Of a stretch of DNA of 64,000 nucleotides, positions 52,996 through 62,499 are shown in pieces. The DNA lies in NCBI GenBank assembly GCA_903871605.1, contig CAIQHF010000019.1, positions 62,001 through 126,000 on the forward strand, given 5' to 3'. Source of the stretch: an uncultured Sphingomonadaceae bacterium. GTDB taxonomy: Bacteria; Pseudomonadota; Alphaproteobacteria; Sphingomonadales; Sphingomonadaceae. The notes below the pieces were generated by a model that made no database searches, was not told the DNA's origin, and saw nothing but the letters and a program-made list of their open reading frames with translations. The position numbers and the translations under genes were made by a program. Numbering within the stretch: position 1 is the stretch's first letter; each line of letters opens with the position of its first letter.

Positions 52996-53019
52996 CCTGC
53001 CAAGACCGGAGTTGCATCC

Positions 53020-54333
53020 ATGGCCACCACCGCCACCGCCGTCTCTTCCCGCCCGCTCGTCGAGGTCGAGGCCGTCAGCCACAGCTACGGCCGGTCCGGC
53101 GCGACGGGCCAGGTGCTCGACAATGTCCACCTCACGCTCGTCGAGGACGAGATCGTCGGTCTGCTCGGCCGGTCGGGATCGGGCAAGTCGACGCTGCTGC
53201 GCTCGATCGCCGGGCTGATCCGGCCGAGCGAGGGCGAGGTACGCCTGATGCCCGACGCGGCCGGCACGCCGCCCAGCGTCTCGATGGTGTTCCAGACCTT
53301 CGCGCTATTCCCCTGGCTGACCGTGCTCCAGAATGTCGAGCTCGGGCTCGAGGCGCAGCGTGTGCCGCCCGCCGAGCGCCGCACGCGCGCGCTCGCGGCG
53401 ATCGACCTGATCGGGCTCGACGGCTTCGAGAACGCCTATCCCAAGGAGCTGTCCGGCGGGATGCGCCAGCGCGTCGGGCTCGCCCGCGCGATCGTGGTCA
53501 ATCCCTCGCTTCTGCTGATGGACGAGCCCTTCTCCGCGCTCGACGTGCTCACCGCCGAGACGTTGCGCACCGACCTGCTCGATCTCTGGGCGGAAAAACG
53601 GATGCCGATCAAGTCGATCCTGATCGTCACGCACAATATCGAGGAGGCCGTGCTGATGTGCGACCGCATCCTCGTCTTCTCGTCCAATCCGGGCCGCGTC
53701 GCCGCCGAGATCGTCGTCGACCTGCCGCAGCCGCGCGACCGGCTCGATCCGCCGTTCCGCGCGCTGGTCGACGACATCTATGCGCAGATGACCGCGCGGA
53801 CGGTCGCGACGCCCAGCCGCGACGGCACACCCGCCGGCGCGACGCTCGCGACCGCGCTGCCGATCGTCTCGACCAACGCGATGGCCGGGCTGATCGAGGA
53901 GGTCGACGCAGCGCCGTTCGACGGCACCGCGAGCATGGCGGAGCTGGCGGATTCGCTCCAGCTCGAGATCGACCAGCTCTTCCCGATCGCCGAGGCGCTG
54001 CAGCTGATGCGCTTCGCCGACCTGGCCGGCGGCGATGTCCGCCTCACCGCCTCGTCGCGCCAATATGCCAGCGCCGACGTCGATCAGCGCAAGGCTATCT
54101 TCGCGCAGGCGCTGCTCGCGCACGTGCCGCTCGCGCAGCATATCCGCCGTATCCTCGACGATCGCGCGAGCCATGCCGCGCCCGCGCGCCGCTTCCGTGA
54201 CGAACTCGAGGATCATATGTCCGAGGATTATGCCGACGAGACGCTACGCGCGGTGACGCATTGGGGCCGCTATGCCGAGGTCTTCGCCTATGACGAGGAC
54301 CGCGATCTGTTCAGCCTCGACAATCCGACCTGA
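53020..54333 (+). CDS. ABC transporter ATP-binding protein with C-terminal AAA-associated domain
   Basis: Walker A GRSGSGKSTLLRSIAG, signature LSGGMRQRVGLARAI, LLMDEPFSALD; about 190 extra C-terminal residues. Confidence 0.92.
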   Translation: MATTATAVSSRPLVEVEAVSHSYGRSGATGQVLDNVHLTLVEDEIVGLLGRSGSGKSTLLRSIAGLIRPSEGEVRLMPDAAGTPPSVSMVFQTFALFPWLTVLQNVELGLEAQRVPPAERRTRALAAIDLIGLDGFENAYPKELSGGMRQRVGLARAIVVNPSLLLMDEPFSALDVLTAETLRTDLLDLWAEKRMPIKSILIVTHNIEEAVLMCDRILVFSSNPGRVAAEIVVDLPQPRDRLDPPFRALVDDIYAQMTARTVATPSRDGTPAGATLATALPIVSTNAMAGLIEEVDAAPFDGTASMAELADSLQLEIDQLFPIAEALQLMRFADLAGGDVRLTASSRQYASADVDQRKAIFAQALLAHVPLAQHIRRILDDRASHAAPARRFRDELEDHMSEDYADETLRAVTHWGRYAEVFAYDEDRDLFSLDNPT

Positions 54334-54462
54334 TCGCAAACCCGTGCGACCGCGCCACGAAAGAATACGCAAGCGTAACTTGCTCCGTCCGCCATCCTCG
54401 TGTCTTTTCGCGCCTTTCCCGCGTGCCGCCCGATCGGTGGCCGGCCGGCCAAGGGGGTGTGG

Positions 54463-55731
54463 ATGACATTCGGTGAGCGCTTCCGCTCCGTCGCGCTCTT
54501 CGAGAAGCTCGGACCCGGCCTGATCACCGGCGCCGCCGACGACGATCCCAGCGGCATCGCCACCTATTCGCAGGCGGGCGCCCAATTCGGCTTCGGCCTG
54601 CTCTGGACGATGGTGCTGACCTATCCGCTGATGAGCGCGATCCAGCTGATCAGCGCGCATATCGGCCGCGTGACCGGCTGCGGCCTCGCCAAGAACATGG
54701 GCGACGTCCTGTGGCGGCCTCTCGTCACCGCGCTTGTCGCGATGCTGTTCGTCGCCAACACGATCAACATCGGCGCCGATCTCGCAGCGATGGGCGAGGC
54801 CGGCGAGCTCGCGCTCGGATCGGGCGCGCACGCCTTCACAATCGGCTTCGCGCTGCTGTCGCTCGGGCTGCAGCTGTTCATCCCGTATCGGCGCTACGCG
54901 CATCTGCTCAAATGGCTGACGCTGACGCTGCTGGCCTATGTCGCCGTCCTGGTCATGATCCACCTTGACTGGCGCGCGATCGCGATCGGCCTGGTCGTGC
55001 CCAGGCTCGAGGGCGCGGCTGCGGTCACCACGATCGTCGCGATCTTCGGGACGACGATCAGCCCCTATCTCTTTTTCTGGCAAAGCGCGCAGGAGGTCGA
55101 GGATGTTGCGCAGGACCCCGAGGCCGAGGCGCTGGTCAAGGCGCCCGATCAGGCCGATGCCGCCTTCGGCCGGATGCGGTTCGATACGTTCATGGGCATG
55201 GCGATCTCGAATTTCGTCGCGGTGGCGATCATCGTCGCGACCGCCGCGACGATCCACACCGCGGGCGGCACGACGATCAACACCGCTGCCGACGCCGCGC
55301 GCGCGCTCGAGCCGCTTGCCGGAAAATTCGCTTTCCTGCTGCTCAGCCTCGGCATCATCGGGACGGGTCTGCTGGCGGTACCCGTGCTCGCCGGGTCCGC
55401 CGCCTTCGCGGTCGGCGAGGCGCATGGCTGGACATGCGGCCTCGAGCATCGGCCGCAGGAGGCGGTGGGCTTCTACACCGTGATCACGCTGGCGACGCTG
55501 CTGGGCATCGCGATCGACTGGTCGCCGCTCGATCCGATCAAGGCGCTGTTCTGGAGCGCAGTGATCAACGGCGTCGTTGCGGTTCCGATCATGGCTGCGA
55601 TGATGATCGTCGTCACGCGCAAGAGCGCGATGGGCAAGTTCGTCGCTTCGCCGCTGCTCGTCGTCTCGGGCTGGATCGCCACCGCCGTCATGGCCGCCGC
55701 CGCCGTCGCGATGTTCGTGCTGCCGGGTTGA
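54463..55731 (+). CDS. NRAMP-family transporter (divergent, DPSG motif)
   Basis: LGPGLITGAADDDPSGIATYSQAGAQFGFGLLWTMVLTYPLM; TM6-like GTTISPYLFFWQSAQEVED. Confidence 0.85.
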   Translation: MTFGERFRSVALFEKLGPGLITGAADDDPSGIATYSQAGAQFGFGLLWTMVLTYPLMSAIQLISAHIGRVTGCGLAKNMGDVLWRPLVTALVAMLFVANTINIGADLAAMGEAGELALGSGAHAFTIGFALLSLGLQLFIPYRRYAHLLKWLTLTLLAYVAVLVMIHLDWRAIAIGLVVPRLEGAAAVTTIVAIFGTTISPYLFFWQSAQEVEDVAQDPEAEALVKAPDQADAAFGRMRFDTFMGMAISNFVAVAIIVATAATIHTAGGTTINTAADAARALEPLAGKFAFLLLSLGIIGTGLLAVPVLAGSAAFAVGEAHGWTCGLEHRPQEAVGFYTVITLATLLGIAIDWSPLDPIKALFWSAVINGVVAVPIMAAMMIVVTRKSAMGKFVASPLLVVSGWIATAVMAAAAVAMFVLPG

Positions 55732-55765
55732 GCGTCACCGTGTGTGCGGGCTGGCGGCCGAGCCG

Positions 55766-56662
55766 TCAGGCGCCGAGCGCGGCGGTGGTGTCGTCGAAGA
55801 GCGCGTCGACCGACAGGCGGTGCGGGATGATCTTCTGGTCGAGCGCCCAGTCGATTGCGAGCTCGATGCCCTTGCGATTGGCCTCGAGCCCGATCGGCGG
55901 ATAGATCGCCGGCACGCCGCCGTCGGTCGCCGCGCGGCTTTCGACGAGCATGCGGTGGATTTCGCCGACGATGTCGGGCCGTTCGCGTGACAGCGTCTCG
56001 TGGACCACGAACATGTGGTTGATCGGCACCACGCCCTCGCGCGCGAACCAGTCCTTGGCCGCCTCGAAGGGCTCGGGGACGAGATAGGCGACGCGCGGAT
56101 CCTTGGGCAGGTCGACGCCCTGCAGCGTCGCGGTCAACTCACCGTCGAGCATCATCTGGCCGATATCCGAGCCCTTGGGCAGCCGCTCGGTGTTGGCGGG
56201 ATCGGTATATTCGAGCAGATGCCCCTCGCCGACGGTGCACCAGGTCACCTTGTCGAGATCGACGCCATATTCGTGGCGCAGGATGCCGCGGATCCACAGC
56301 CCGGTGGTCTGCGCATAGCTGCGCACGCCGACGCGCTTGCCCTCGATGTCGCGGGGCTTGAGATCGGGGAACAGCTCCTTGTTGAAACCCGCGCAATGAT
56401 GCTGGAAGCGGCCGTTGACCGGGATCGGCAGCGCGACATAAGGCTTGCCGTAGCATTTCGCCTGCAACAGCGTGACGATCGCGAGCTCGCCGCAATCATA
56501 GGCATTCTCGCGCAGCATCGCCTTGAAGCCGTTGTGCGCCTGGTCGGGCCCGCAAATGTCGAGCGTGACGATGTCCGAGCGCACCCGGCCGTCGCGGATC
56601 GCCTTGGTGACGGGATAGTCGGCGAGATTGGTCTTGAGCGTCGTGGTCGTGGTGGTGGCCAT
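55766..56662 (-). CDS. 4,5-dihydroxyphthalate decarboxylase-like / SBP-fold protein (Pht5-like)
   Basis: RENAYDCGELAIVTLLQAKCYGKPYVALPIPVNGRFQHHCAGFN; DIEGKRVGVRSYAQTTGLWIRGILRHEYGVDLDKVTW; no signal peptide. C-terminus resembles the partial ORF at 63551. Confidence 0.75.
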   Translation of the reverse strand: MATTTTTTLKTNLADYPVTKAIRDGRVRSDIVTLDICGPDQAHNGFKAMLRENAYDCGELAIVTLLQAKCYGKPYVALPIPVNGRFQHHCAGFNKELFPDLKPRDIEGKRVGVRSYAQTTGLWIRGILRHEYGVDLDKVTWCTVGEGHLLEYTDPANTERLPKGSDIGQMMLDGELTATLQGVDLPKDPRVAYLVPEPFEAAKDWFAREGVVPINHMFVVHETLSRERPDIVGEIHRMLVESRAATDGGVPAIYPPIGLEANRKGIELAIDWALDQKIIPHRLSVDALFDDTTAALGA

Positions 56663-56675
56663 GCCCCCAGCTCCT

Positions 56676-58226
56676 TCAGTAGAGTTTGACTTCGATCAGC
56701 ACCGGGCCCTCGGCGTCGACCGAGCGGACCATCGCGGCGTGGAAATCCTCGGCGCTGTCGACGCTCACCGACGGCACGCCCATGCTCTTGGCCATCGCGC
56801 ACCAGTCGATCGTCGGGCGATCGATGTCGATCATCGCCATCGCCTGCGGCCCCGGCGTCTGCCCGGCGCCCATGTTGGTATATTCGGCCTTGAGGATCGC
56901 ATATTGGTTGTTGGCGAAGATGATCGTCGTGATCGGCAATCCTTCGCGCGCGTGCGTCCACAGCGATTGGATCGTGTACATCGCCGACCCGTCGCCGACC
57001 ATGCAGAAGGTCCGCCGGTCGGGGCAGGCGAGCGAGGCGCCGGTGGCGACGGGGGTGCCGTAGCCGATCGAGCCGCCCATGTTGTTGATCAGGTCGTGCG
57101 GCCTGGCGCCCATGGTGAACCCCATCGACTGGCGCCCGGTGGTGAGCGATTCATCGACGAGGATGCAATTGTCGGGGAGCGCCGCGGCGAGCGCATAGGC
57201 GATGCTCTCCGGGGTCAGCGCGCCCGAGGGGGCCGGGGTCTCGACCCGCGCTTGCACCAGGCCCTGCACGCCGCCGAGCCCGAGCGCGTCGACGAGCATC
57301 TCCAGCCCCGCGACGCTGTCCTCGTCGGTCTCGACCAGCGGATGGACGATCGCCTCGGGTCCCTTGAGCAGGCTCGGCTTGTCGGGATAGCTGAAGAAGG
57401 CCACCGGCTCCTTGGTCTCCAGCGTCACGATGTGCCTGAAGCTGTTGAGGAAGGCCTGCGCCTGCGGCACCGCATAGGGGATGCGCTCGAGCGGCGTGCG
57501 CCCTGCCCCACGCTCGATCCGCGCGGTGAAGAATTGCGAGCCGAGCCGCGCACCGGTGCCCGCCGCGATCTTGCCGGCGAGTTCGAGCGCACGGCCCCGC
57601 GTCGCCTTGTTGCCGAGGATGATCAGCACCGGCTCGCCCGAGCGCAGCACGCGCGCGACCTGGTCGACGCGCGCCGGATCGGGGGCGGCGGGTGTCTTGG
57701 CGAGGCCCTTGGGCACCACGACGTCGCCCGCCTCCTTCCAGGCGGTATCGCCCGGCAGGATCAGCGTCGCGATCTGCCCGGGATGCTCGGAGGCCTTGGC
57801 GACAGCATTGGCGGTGTCCCAGGCGATCGTCTTCGAGCTTTCGGCGCGGCGCACCCAGTGGCTCAAGGGTCGCGCGAGGCCCTCGATGTCCGAGGTCAGC
57901 GGTGGATCATATTTGAGGTGGCTCGCCGAATGCTCGCCGACGATGTTGACCATCCCCGAACTGGCGCGCTTGGCATTGTGGATGTTGGCGAGACCGTTGG
58001 CGAGCCCCGGCCCGAGGTGGAGCAGCGTCGACGCCGGCGTGTCGCGCATCCGGTACCAGCCGTCGGCAGCGCCCGTGCACACCCCCTCGAACAGGCAGAG
58101 CACGCTCTTCATCCGCGGATTCTCGAGCGCGGAGAGGAAGTGCATCTCCGACGTGCCGGGATTGGCGAAACAGATGTCGACGCCCTGGTCGACGAGCGTG
58201 GTGACGAGGCTTTCGGCGCCGTTCAT
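56676..58226 (-). CDS. TPP-dependent enzyme, acetolactate synthase/benzoylformate decarboxylase-like
   Basis: ICFANPGTSEMHFLSAL; GDGSAMYTIQSLWTHAREGLPITTIIFANNQYAILK (TPP-binding GDG...N). Confidence 0.9.
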   Translation of the reverse strand: MNGAESLVTTLVDQGVDICFANPGTSEMHFLSALENPRMKSVLCLFEGVCTGAADGWYRMRDTPASTLLHLGPGLANGLANIHNAKRASSGMVNIVGEHSASHLKYDPPLTSDIEGLARPLSHWVRRAESSKTIAWDTANAVAKASEHPGQIATLILPGDTAWKEAGDVVVPKGLAKTPAAPDPARVDQVARVLRSGEPVLIILGNKATRGRALELAGKIAAGTGARLGSQFFTARIERGAGRTPLERIPYAVPQAQAFLNSFRHIVTLETKEPVAFFSYPDKPSLLKGPEAIVHPLVETDEDSVAGLEMLVDALGLGGVQGLVQARVETPAPSGALTPESIAYALAAALPDNCILVDESLTTGRQSMGFTMGARPHDLINNMGGSIGYGTPVATGASLACPDRRTFCMVGDGSAMYTIQSLWTHAREGLPITTIIFANNQYAILKAEYTNMGAGQTPGPQAMAMIDIDRPTIDWCAMAKSMGVPSVSVDSAEDFHAAMVRSVDAEGPVLIEVKLY

Positions 58227-58228
58227 GG

Positions 58229-59083
58229 TCAGTATCCCGCCAGTTCGCGGCCCTGGCCGACGACGCCGTAGCTGCGCGACGGGGCCGACATCAGGAATTT
58301 ATAGCCTTCGCCGAGCAGCCGCTCGACATTCTTGGCGCCGGTATGCGGGTTGCCGACCACGACCTTGTGCTTGTGGCAGGTCTCGACGATCCGGCGCATG
58401 GCACCCATCACCTCGGGATGCTCGTACTGGCGCGCGTAGCCGAGCGCCTGGCTGAGATCGCCCTCGCCGATCAGGCAGAAGCCGATGCCCGGGACGTTGG
58501 CGAGCATGTCGTCGAGATTCTCGATCGCCTCGGGGCTCTCGATCATCAGCCCGACGAGCAACTCGCCGTGCGGCGCGAGCGGCCAGACGTCGGCCTTGGC
58601 GTAATAGTCGGGCTGGCTGAGGCCCCAATAGCGCGCCGCCGTCGCCGGACCGTCGCCGCGCACCCCCTTGGGCTCGTACAGCGCCGCGCCGGTCGGCTTG
58701 GCGTAGCGGCACGAGGCAACCGCATTATACGCCTGCGCGGCGGTCGCCACATGCGGGGTGATCACGCCGTAGACGCCGCGATCGAGCACCTGCTTTGCCT
58801 GGAACTGGTTCATCTCGACGCCGTTCGCCGGGATCCGCGCGATCGGCGTGACCGACGGCGCGACCGATCCGGTCTCTGCGATCTTCTTGCGATTGAGCAT
58901 GTACTGCAGCGCGTCGCCGAGCGCCGCGACATCATAGGGGTTGTGCTCCATCTCGAACACGATGCCGTCATAGGGCGCGTCGGTCATTTCCTGTGCGGCG
59001 AGCTTCTCGACCTTGGAGAAGCAGGTGAAGGCGGGCTTGCCCGCTTCCCAGGCGCGGATGATGCCGTTGAGACGTTCGCTCAT
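58229..59083 (-). CDS. HpcH/HpaI-family aldolase
   Basis: YDGIVFEMEHNPYDVAALGDAL; GVYGVITPHVATAAQAYNAVASCRY; LVGLMIESPEAIENLDDMLANVPGIGFCLIGEGDLSQALGY. Confidence 0.88.
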   Translation of the reverse strand: MSERLNGIIRAWEAGKPAFTCFSKVEKLAAQEMTDAPYDGIVFEMEHNPYDVAALGDALQYMLNRKKIAETGSVAPSVTPIARIPANGVEMNQFQAKQVLDRGVYGVITPHVATAAQAYNAVASCRYAKPTGAALYEPKGVRGDGPATAARYWGLSQPDYYAKADVWPLAPHGELLVGLMIESPEAIENLDDMLANVPGIGFCLIGEGDLSQALGYARQYEHPEVMGAMRRIVETCHKHKVVVGNPHTGAKNVERLLGEGYKFLMSAPSRSYGVVGQGRELAGY

Positions 59084-60102
59084 TCTGCTGCTTCCTTGCG
59101 TGCTGCTTCCTCGGGGGCCCAATACATGAAGCCCATGCCCTCGCCGGTGCCCGCGGCGGTGCGCCAGCAGGGGATGTAGTCGACCAGCGTCATCTCGGCG
59201 CCGGTGTGCTGCAGCGCCATCATCACGATGCTGTAGATCTTCACCTCGGAGGTGCCCGACTGATAATAGCCGTCTGGTATCGCGGCGAGGCCGTCGTAAT
59301 CATAGGCGGCGAGCTTGCCCATCACGTCGCGGTCGAACTGCTCGTCGTTGACGAAGTGTGACAGCCCGCCCGACGCGACCACCGCGACGCGGACGTCCTC
59401 GGGCCACGCCTCGATCGCGTCGCGCAGCACGCGGCCGAATGCGATACAGCGCTTCATCGACGGCTGGGTCGGCGGGTAGAAGAGGTTCATCAGCACGGGC
59501 ACGTGCGGCGGCGGCGCGTCGCCCATGATCTGGTGATAGACGAAGCTGTAGGCGTGCGGGACCACCGGATAGTCGGGCTTCATCCCCTGCCGCTGCGCCA
59601 TCCAGACATTCTCGGGCCAGGACTGCAGGTCGTTGAGATCGAAGCCTTCCTTCTGGAAAGCCTGGATCAGATAGGTGGCGAGCGCGGGATAGGCCTTGTG
59701 GACGACATGATGGTCGGGCGCATAGACGGGCCGCTGCGGCGGTCCGTTGTGGACCTCCTCGCCGGTGTAGATGGTGATCGACGGCGATTGATCGGGCCAG
59801 ATCTCCTTCTGGTCCTTGCCGAGGATGATCGCGACGTCGACATTGGCGCGCTTATAGGCCGCCGCCATCTCGTCGAGCGCGACGCGGCATTTTCGCGCGC
59901 GCGTGGTGCGCTCCTCGAGCGTCAGGAACGGCGCGAACGCGGCGCCGCGCTCCGCCTCCAGCGCATCGTAGGTCCAGGTCCTGTTGCGATACCAGAGCTC
60001 GGGATTCTTGCGGTCGCGCTCGCCATTGGTGAGCCAGTCCTCGGGCGCCTGCCCGAGCATGCCCGAATGCGGCACCGCCATCCCGAATACGATCTGCGCC
60101 AT
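59080..60102 (-). CDS. Class III extradiol dioxygenase (LigB superfamily)
   Basis: MAQIVFGMAVPHSGMLGQAPEDW (His12-type metal ligand), VDVAIILGKDQKEIW, VAVVASGGLSHFVNDEQFDRDV. Confidence 0.88.
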   Translation of the reverse strand: MAQIVFGMAVPHSGMLGQAPEDWLTNGERDRKNPELWYRNRTWTYDALEAERGAAFAPFLTLEERTTRARKCRVALDEMAAAYKRANVDVAIILGKDQKEIWPDQSPSITIYTGEEVHNGPPQRPVYAPDHHVVHKAYPALATYLIQAFQKEGFDLNDLQSWPENVWMAQRQGMKPDYPVVPHAYSFVYHQIMGDAPPPHVPVLMNLFYPPTQPSMKRCIAFGRVLRDAIEAWPEDVRVAVVASGGLSHFVNDEQFDRDVMGKLAAYDYDGLAAIPDGYYQSGTSEVKIYSIVMMALQHTGAEMTLVDYIPCWRTAAGTGEGMGFMYWAPEEAARKEAAE

Positions 60103-60174
60103 GTCTCAATTCTCCTGCCCGCCAGGGCATTGGGGTGCCGGCCTACTCTGCGCGCGCACGCTGCCGCCTATCCA

Positions 60175-61494
60175 TTATGCGTCGGCGGATATTGCTTCCT
60201 GCGCCTCGCCGGGCACCCTCGGCGCCCATTTGCGCTGCAACAATATCAGCGTCGAGGCGGCGCCGATCAGCAGGAAGACGAAGATCACCAGCATCGGCAG
60301 GTCGTAATTATTGTTGCTGATCTGGAGCAGCCAGCCGGTCAGCGCGCCCGCCACGCCGCCTGCCAGGCTGGTCGCGACCTGCTGCACGCCCGTCACAATC
60401 CCGACCGCCTGCTTGGGGATCAGCGTCAGCCGGCACAGCGCGAGGCTGTTGGCGGTGGTCAGCCCCAGGAAGGACAGCGAGAAGATGTTCCAGAACAGCG
60501 CGGTCGACAAAGACTGCGCATGAACGCCGAGCAGCACGGTGCAGGCGCCGAGGAAGCCCGCGATCACGAAGCTCTTGCGCACCACGACGGGATCGCCGCC
60601 GCGCTGGATCAGCTTGTCCGCCGCCCAGCCCGCCGCAACCGCGACCAGCGCGATGCCGGCGAAGCTGAAGAAGGTGTAGAGCCCCGACCCCTTCAGCGAC
60701 AGATGCCGCTGATTGTGCAGATAGTCGGGCATCCACTGCATGCAGAAGAAGGTGAAATAGCCGTAGCAGAAGTTGATGATCATCGCGCCCCACACGACCG
60801 GGCTCGTGAGGATGCTTCCGAAGGTGACCGTCGAGGCCCCTCTGCGCATCACCACGCGCGCCTCGCCCGAGGGAAGATCATTGGGCACGACCGCGACCCA
60901 CGCCGCGACCCAGACCAACCCGATCGCGCCGGTGACCAGAAACATCGCCTGCCATCCGTAATTGGTGATCAGCCACGGTGCGGCGAGCGCACCGATCGCC
61001 GGGCCGAACTTGTTACCCATCGTGAAGATGCCGACCGCCGTGCCGCTCTGCCCCTCCGCGAAATTATGGCGGATCCAGCGGTAACTGGCGGGCATCACCA
61101 CCGCCTCGGCCGCACCGACGATCAGCCGCATCATCAGCAGCGCGCCGATCGAACCGACCAGCCCGATCGCCGCCATCGCCGCGCACCAGAGCAGAAAGAT
61201 GATCGCATAGGGCCATTTTACCCCATAGCGATCGACCAGCCAGCCCGTCCCCATCTGCATCAGCCCATAGGACCAGAAGAACACCGAATTGACCCAGCCG
61301 CGATCGACGCTCGACAGCTTGAAATGCGCGACGAACGGCCCGTAGGCCAGCGCCGACCCCGTGCTCGCCCGATCCGAGAAGGCGATCATCACGCCGATCG
61401 CGAGCAGGAACAGGATTCCCCACCGCGCGAAGGCATGCGGCCTGGCGATGCTCGTCGCGGCATGCGGATCGAATGCCGTATCCACTAGCGCCAT
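60175..61494 (-). CDS. MFS transporter (anion:cation symporter-like)
   Basis: FSDRASTGSALAYGPFVAHFKLSSVDRGWVNSVFFWSYGLMQMGTGWLVDRYGVKWPYAIIFLLW; 12-TM-like pattern. Confidence 0.9.
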   Translation of the reverse strand: MALVDTAFDPHAATSIARPHAFARWGILFLLAIGVMIAFSDRASTGSALAYGPFVAHFKLSSVDRGWVNSVFFWSYGLMQMGTGWLVDRYGVKWPYAIIFLLWCAAMAAIGLVGSIGALLMMRLIVGAAEAVVMPASYRWIRHNFAEGQSGTAVGIFTMGNKFGPAIGALAAPWLITNYGWQAMFLVTGAIGLVWVAAWVAVVPNDLPSGEARVVMRRGASTVTFGSILTSPVVWGAMIINFCYGYFTFFCMQWMPDYLHNQRHLSLKGSGLYTFFSFAGIALVAVAAGWAADKLIQRGGDPVVVRKSFVIAGFLGACTVLLGVHAQSLSTALFWNIFSLSFLGLTTANSLALCRLTLIPKQAVGIVTGVQQVATSLAGGVAGALTGWLLQISNNNYDLPMLVIFVFLLIGAASTLILLQRKWAPRVPGEAQEAISADA

Positions 61495-61522
61495 GGGCTC
61501 GTCTTTCCGGTCATGTCGTTGA

Positions 61523-62377
61523 TCACTCCGCAAGCGACGGATACAGATGTTGCGCGGTGCCGTGGAAGATCCACTCGAGATCGTCGGACGAAAGCGTTGC
61601 GAGCCGGCTCTTGGCGGTCGCGAGTATCTCCGACAGCGTACCCGGCGAGGTCGGGAAGTTCGATCCCCACGCCATCCGCCTGGCGCCGAAGGCCTCGACC
61701 AGTCTGGGGAACAGCGTCTCGGGAGTAGCCGCGCCCTTTTTGGAATCGCCCATGATCCGCGGGGTGAGCTTGAGATAGATATTCTCGATCGGCGCCAGAT
61801 CGAACAGGCTCTGCGCCGCCGCATAGGGCGGACCGTCGGTGACGTCCGGCCGCCCGAGATGATCGAGGATGATCGCGACGTCGGGGAAGCGCCTGGCCAG
61901 CGCGGTCACCTGCGGCAGCCCGACCGGGCCGGTCTGGATGCACATCGACAGGCCGAGTTCGCCGCACACGTCCCAGGCGGGGAAGGATTTCGGATCGTCG
62001 AGCTCGCTCGCATCGAACTCCTTGGTGCTGCCGCCGGTGAACAGCCGGAGGCCGCCCAGTCCCTTGGCGACCCAGTCGCGGATCACGTCCGGCGCGTCGA
62101 GCTGGAGCACGTCGACCGAGCCCACCGCCAGCAGGCGCTCAGGGTAGCGCGTGCAGGCATCGACGACATAGCTGTTGTCGAAGCCATAGGTGGTCGAGCT
62201 GTGGACGACGGCGGCCTTAGCGACGCCGGCCTCGTCCATCGCCGCGATCAGGCTCTCGACCGTGCTCGGCCGCTCCTGCGACCAGTCCGATCGTTTTCCG
62301 AACAGCGGCGCCGGCGGATAGGCGCGCTCGTCGTCCGAAATGACGTGCGGGTGGATGTCGACATAGTGAGACGGCAT
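61523..62377 (-). CDS. Amidohydrolase 2 family, similar in kind to 2-pyrone-4,6-dicarboxylate lactonase (LigI-like)
   Basis: DIHPHVISDD metal-binding start, FPDVAIILDHLGRPDVTDG, RMAWGSNFPTSPG C-terminal motif. Confidence 0.78.
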   Translation of the reverse strand: MPSHYVDIHPHVISDDERAYPPAPLFGKRSDWSQERPSTVESLIAAMDEAGVAKAAVVHSSTTYGFDNSYVVDACTRYPERLLAVGSVDVLQLDAPDVIRDWVAKGLGGLRLFTGGSTKEFDASELDDPKSFPAWDVCGELGLSMCIQTGPVGLPQVTALARRFPDVAIILDHLGRPDVTDGPPYAAAQSLFDLAPIENIYLKLTPRIMGDSKKGAATPETLFPRLVEAFGARRMAWGSNFPTSPGTLSEILATAKSRLATLSSDDLEWIFHGTAQHLYPSLAE

Positions 62378-62499
62378 GCGAGTCTATCCCCTCTTGCCCG
62401 GCGACGGCGCGGGTCTCGTTCGGCCCCGCCATCCTCCCTGCCGATGCGCGCGGGAATTTGATCTTGTGCCGCGAGCCATAAGATCGGCGACCTTGGGTC

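Noticed and set aside
55766-56662. Substrate-binding protein for the ABC transporter at 51250-54333
   Set aside because: Opposite strand, within the aromatic operon, and no signal peptide or lipobox; more like a Pht5-type cytosolic protein.
61523-62377. Possible second LigJ or other amidohydrolase identity
   Set aside because: Short amidohydrolase-2 protein lacking the LigJ-specific blocks; LigI-like is the better description, although exact function is unproven.
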